A stretch of 5,342 nucleotides of DNA, from NCBI GenBank assembly GCA_017457555.1, contig JAFTHG010000240.1:1-5342 (forward strand), written 5' to 3'. Source of the stretch: Kiritimatiellia bacterium. GTDB lineage: Bacteria; Verrucomicrobiota; Kiritimatiellia; RFP12; DVOR01. The notes beneath the pieces were generated by a model. It was not told where the DNA came from and did no database searches. It saw only the letters and a program-made list of their open reading frames with translations. The translations under genes were made by a program, and so were the position numbers. This document shows positions 5,213 through 5,342 of this stretch, one piece after another. Each line of letters opens with the position of its first letter. Positions within the stretch are counted from its first letter, which is position 1.

Positions 5213-5342
5213 AGAAGGGTGGCGTTTACTGGGAATGCGCCCTTGATTGTCGGGATTTGCGGCTGGACAGCCAGCGAAAGTGACCGCTACGCCACAGTGG
5301 CAGGTGCGCTCGCAAGGCTCGCTTTTGGTGGCGCGTGGCAAG
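5213..5342 (+). other. Weak open frame running off the right edge, with two hairpins
   Basis: After a TGA at 5210-5212 the plus strand is open for 43 codons to the window end, with a GTG at 5219 and a TTG a few codons later as possible starts; GAAGAAGG touches the GTG and is too close for a normal ribosome site. The translation contains C-G-W-T-A-S-E-S-D-R and an Ala/Gly-rich stretch, not recognised. The minus strand is also open over 5192-5341, with a Cys- and Pro-containing translation, so coding direction cannot be decided. Two small inverted repeats lie inside: GCTGG/CCAGC (5262-5275) and GCCAC/GTGGC (5291-5301). The segment may be non-coding repeat DNA or the edge of a small gene. Confidence 0.2.

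Larger units (their letters stand above)
4588..5342. other. Long gene-free region upstream of the mraZ operon
   Basis: About 755 bases with no convincing gene on either strand; all frames are broken by stops at short intervals except weak open stretches near the right edge. By parts: 4590-4660 is A/T-rich with short homopolymer runs and a 7-bp hairpin CCTTTTT/AAAAAGG near 4655-4676. 4690-4760 contains short inverted words such as TGTGAC and GTCACA with no clear role. 4765-4815 is again A/T-rich. 4834-5000 can fold into nested helices. 5035-5161 is a palindrome array. 5162-5342 is GC-richer, with two small hairpins. The length is unusual for the space in front of mraZ and suggests regulatory or mobile non-coding content. 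Confidence 0.7.

Overview
The window is the start of a bacterial division and cell-wall (dcw) cluster, read entirely on the minus strand, together with a long gene-free region upstream of it. In transcription order the genes are mraZ, rsmH (mraW), an ftsL-like membrane protein, ftsI (class B penicillin-binding protein) and a DedA/VTT-family membrane protein. They are packed with gaps of 10, 4 and 31 bases and a 4-base ATGA overlap, and a hairpin terminator follows. They therefore look like one operon driven by a good sigma70-type promoter just upstream of mraZ.

Organism: a didermic (Gram-negative type) bacterium of roughly balanced base composition. The FtsI has no PASTA domains. MraZ carries K-R-R where K-G-R is usual, RsmH has a modified HSLED motif, and a dedA gene sits where murE would normally follow ftsI. 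The overall flavour suggests the Verrucomicrobiota/Lentisphaerota (PVC) side of the tree. That is inference from protein character and was not tested by a search.

Layout: 1-97 holds no supportable gene. 98-134 is a hairpin terminator. 161-826 is dedA-like, 823-2637 ftsI, 2669-3109 ftsL-like, 3114-4049 rsmH and 4060-4536 mraZ. The mraZ promoter and 5' leader lie at 4537-4587, with three 10-bp-spaced GTG elements that resemble MraZ operators. From 4588 to 5342 (about 755 bases) there is no convincing gene. This stretch holds an A/T-rich block, a segment that can fold into nested helices (4834-5000), a six-unit array of 17-bp imperfect palindromes at an exact 22-bp period (5035-5161), and a GC-richer end with two small hairpins and a weak open frame running off the edge.

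How the genes fit together: MraZ is probably the operon's own regulator. RsmH methylates 16S rRNA. The FtsL-like protein and FtsI belong to the divisome, where FtsI cross-links septal peptidoglycan. DedA-family proteins act in membrane lipid (undecaprenyl phosphate or phospholipid) translocation, so translational coupling of dedA to ftsI would tie lipid-carrier handling to septal wall synthesis. The least explained part of the window is the 22-bp palindrome array upstream of the operon.
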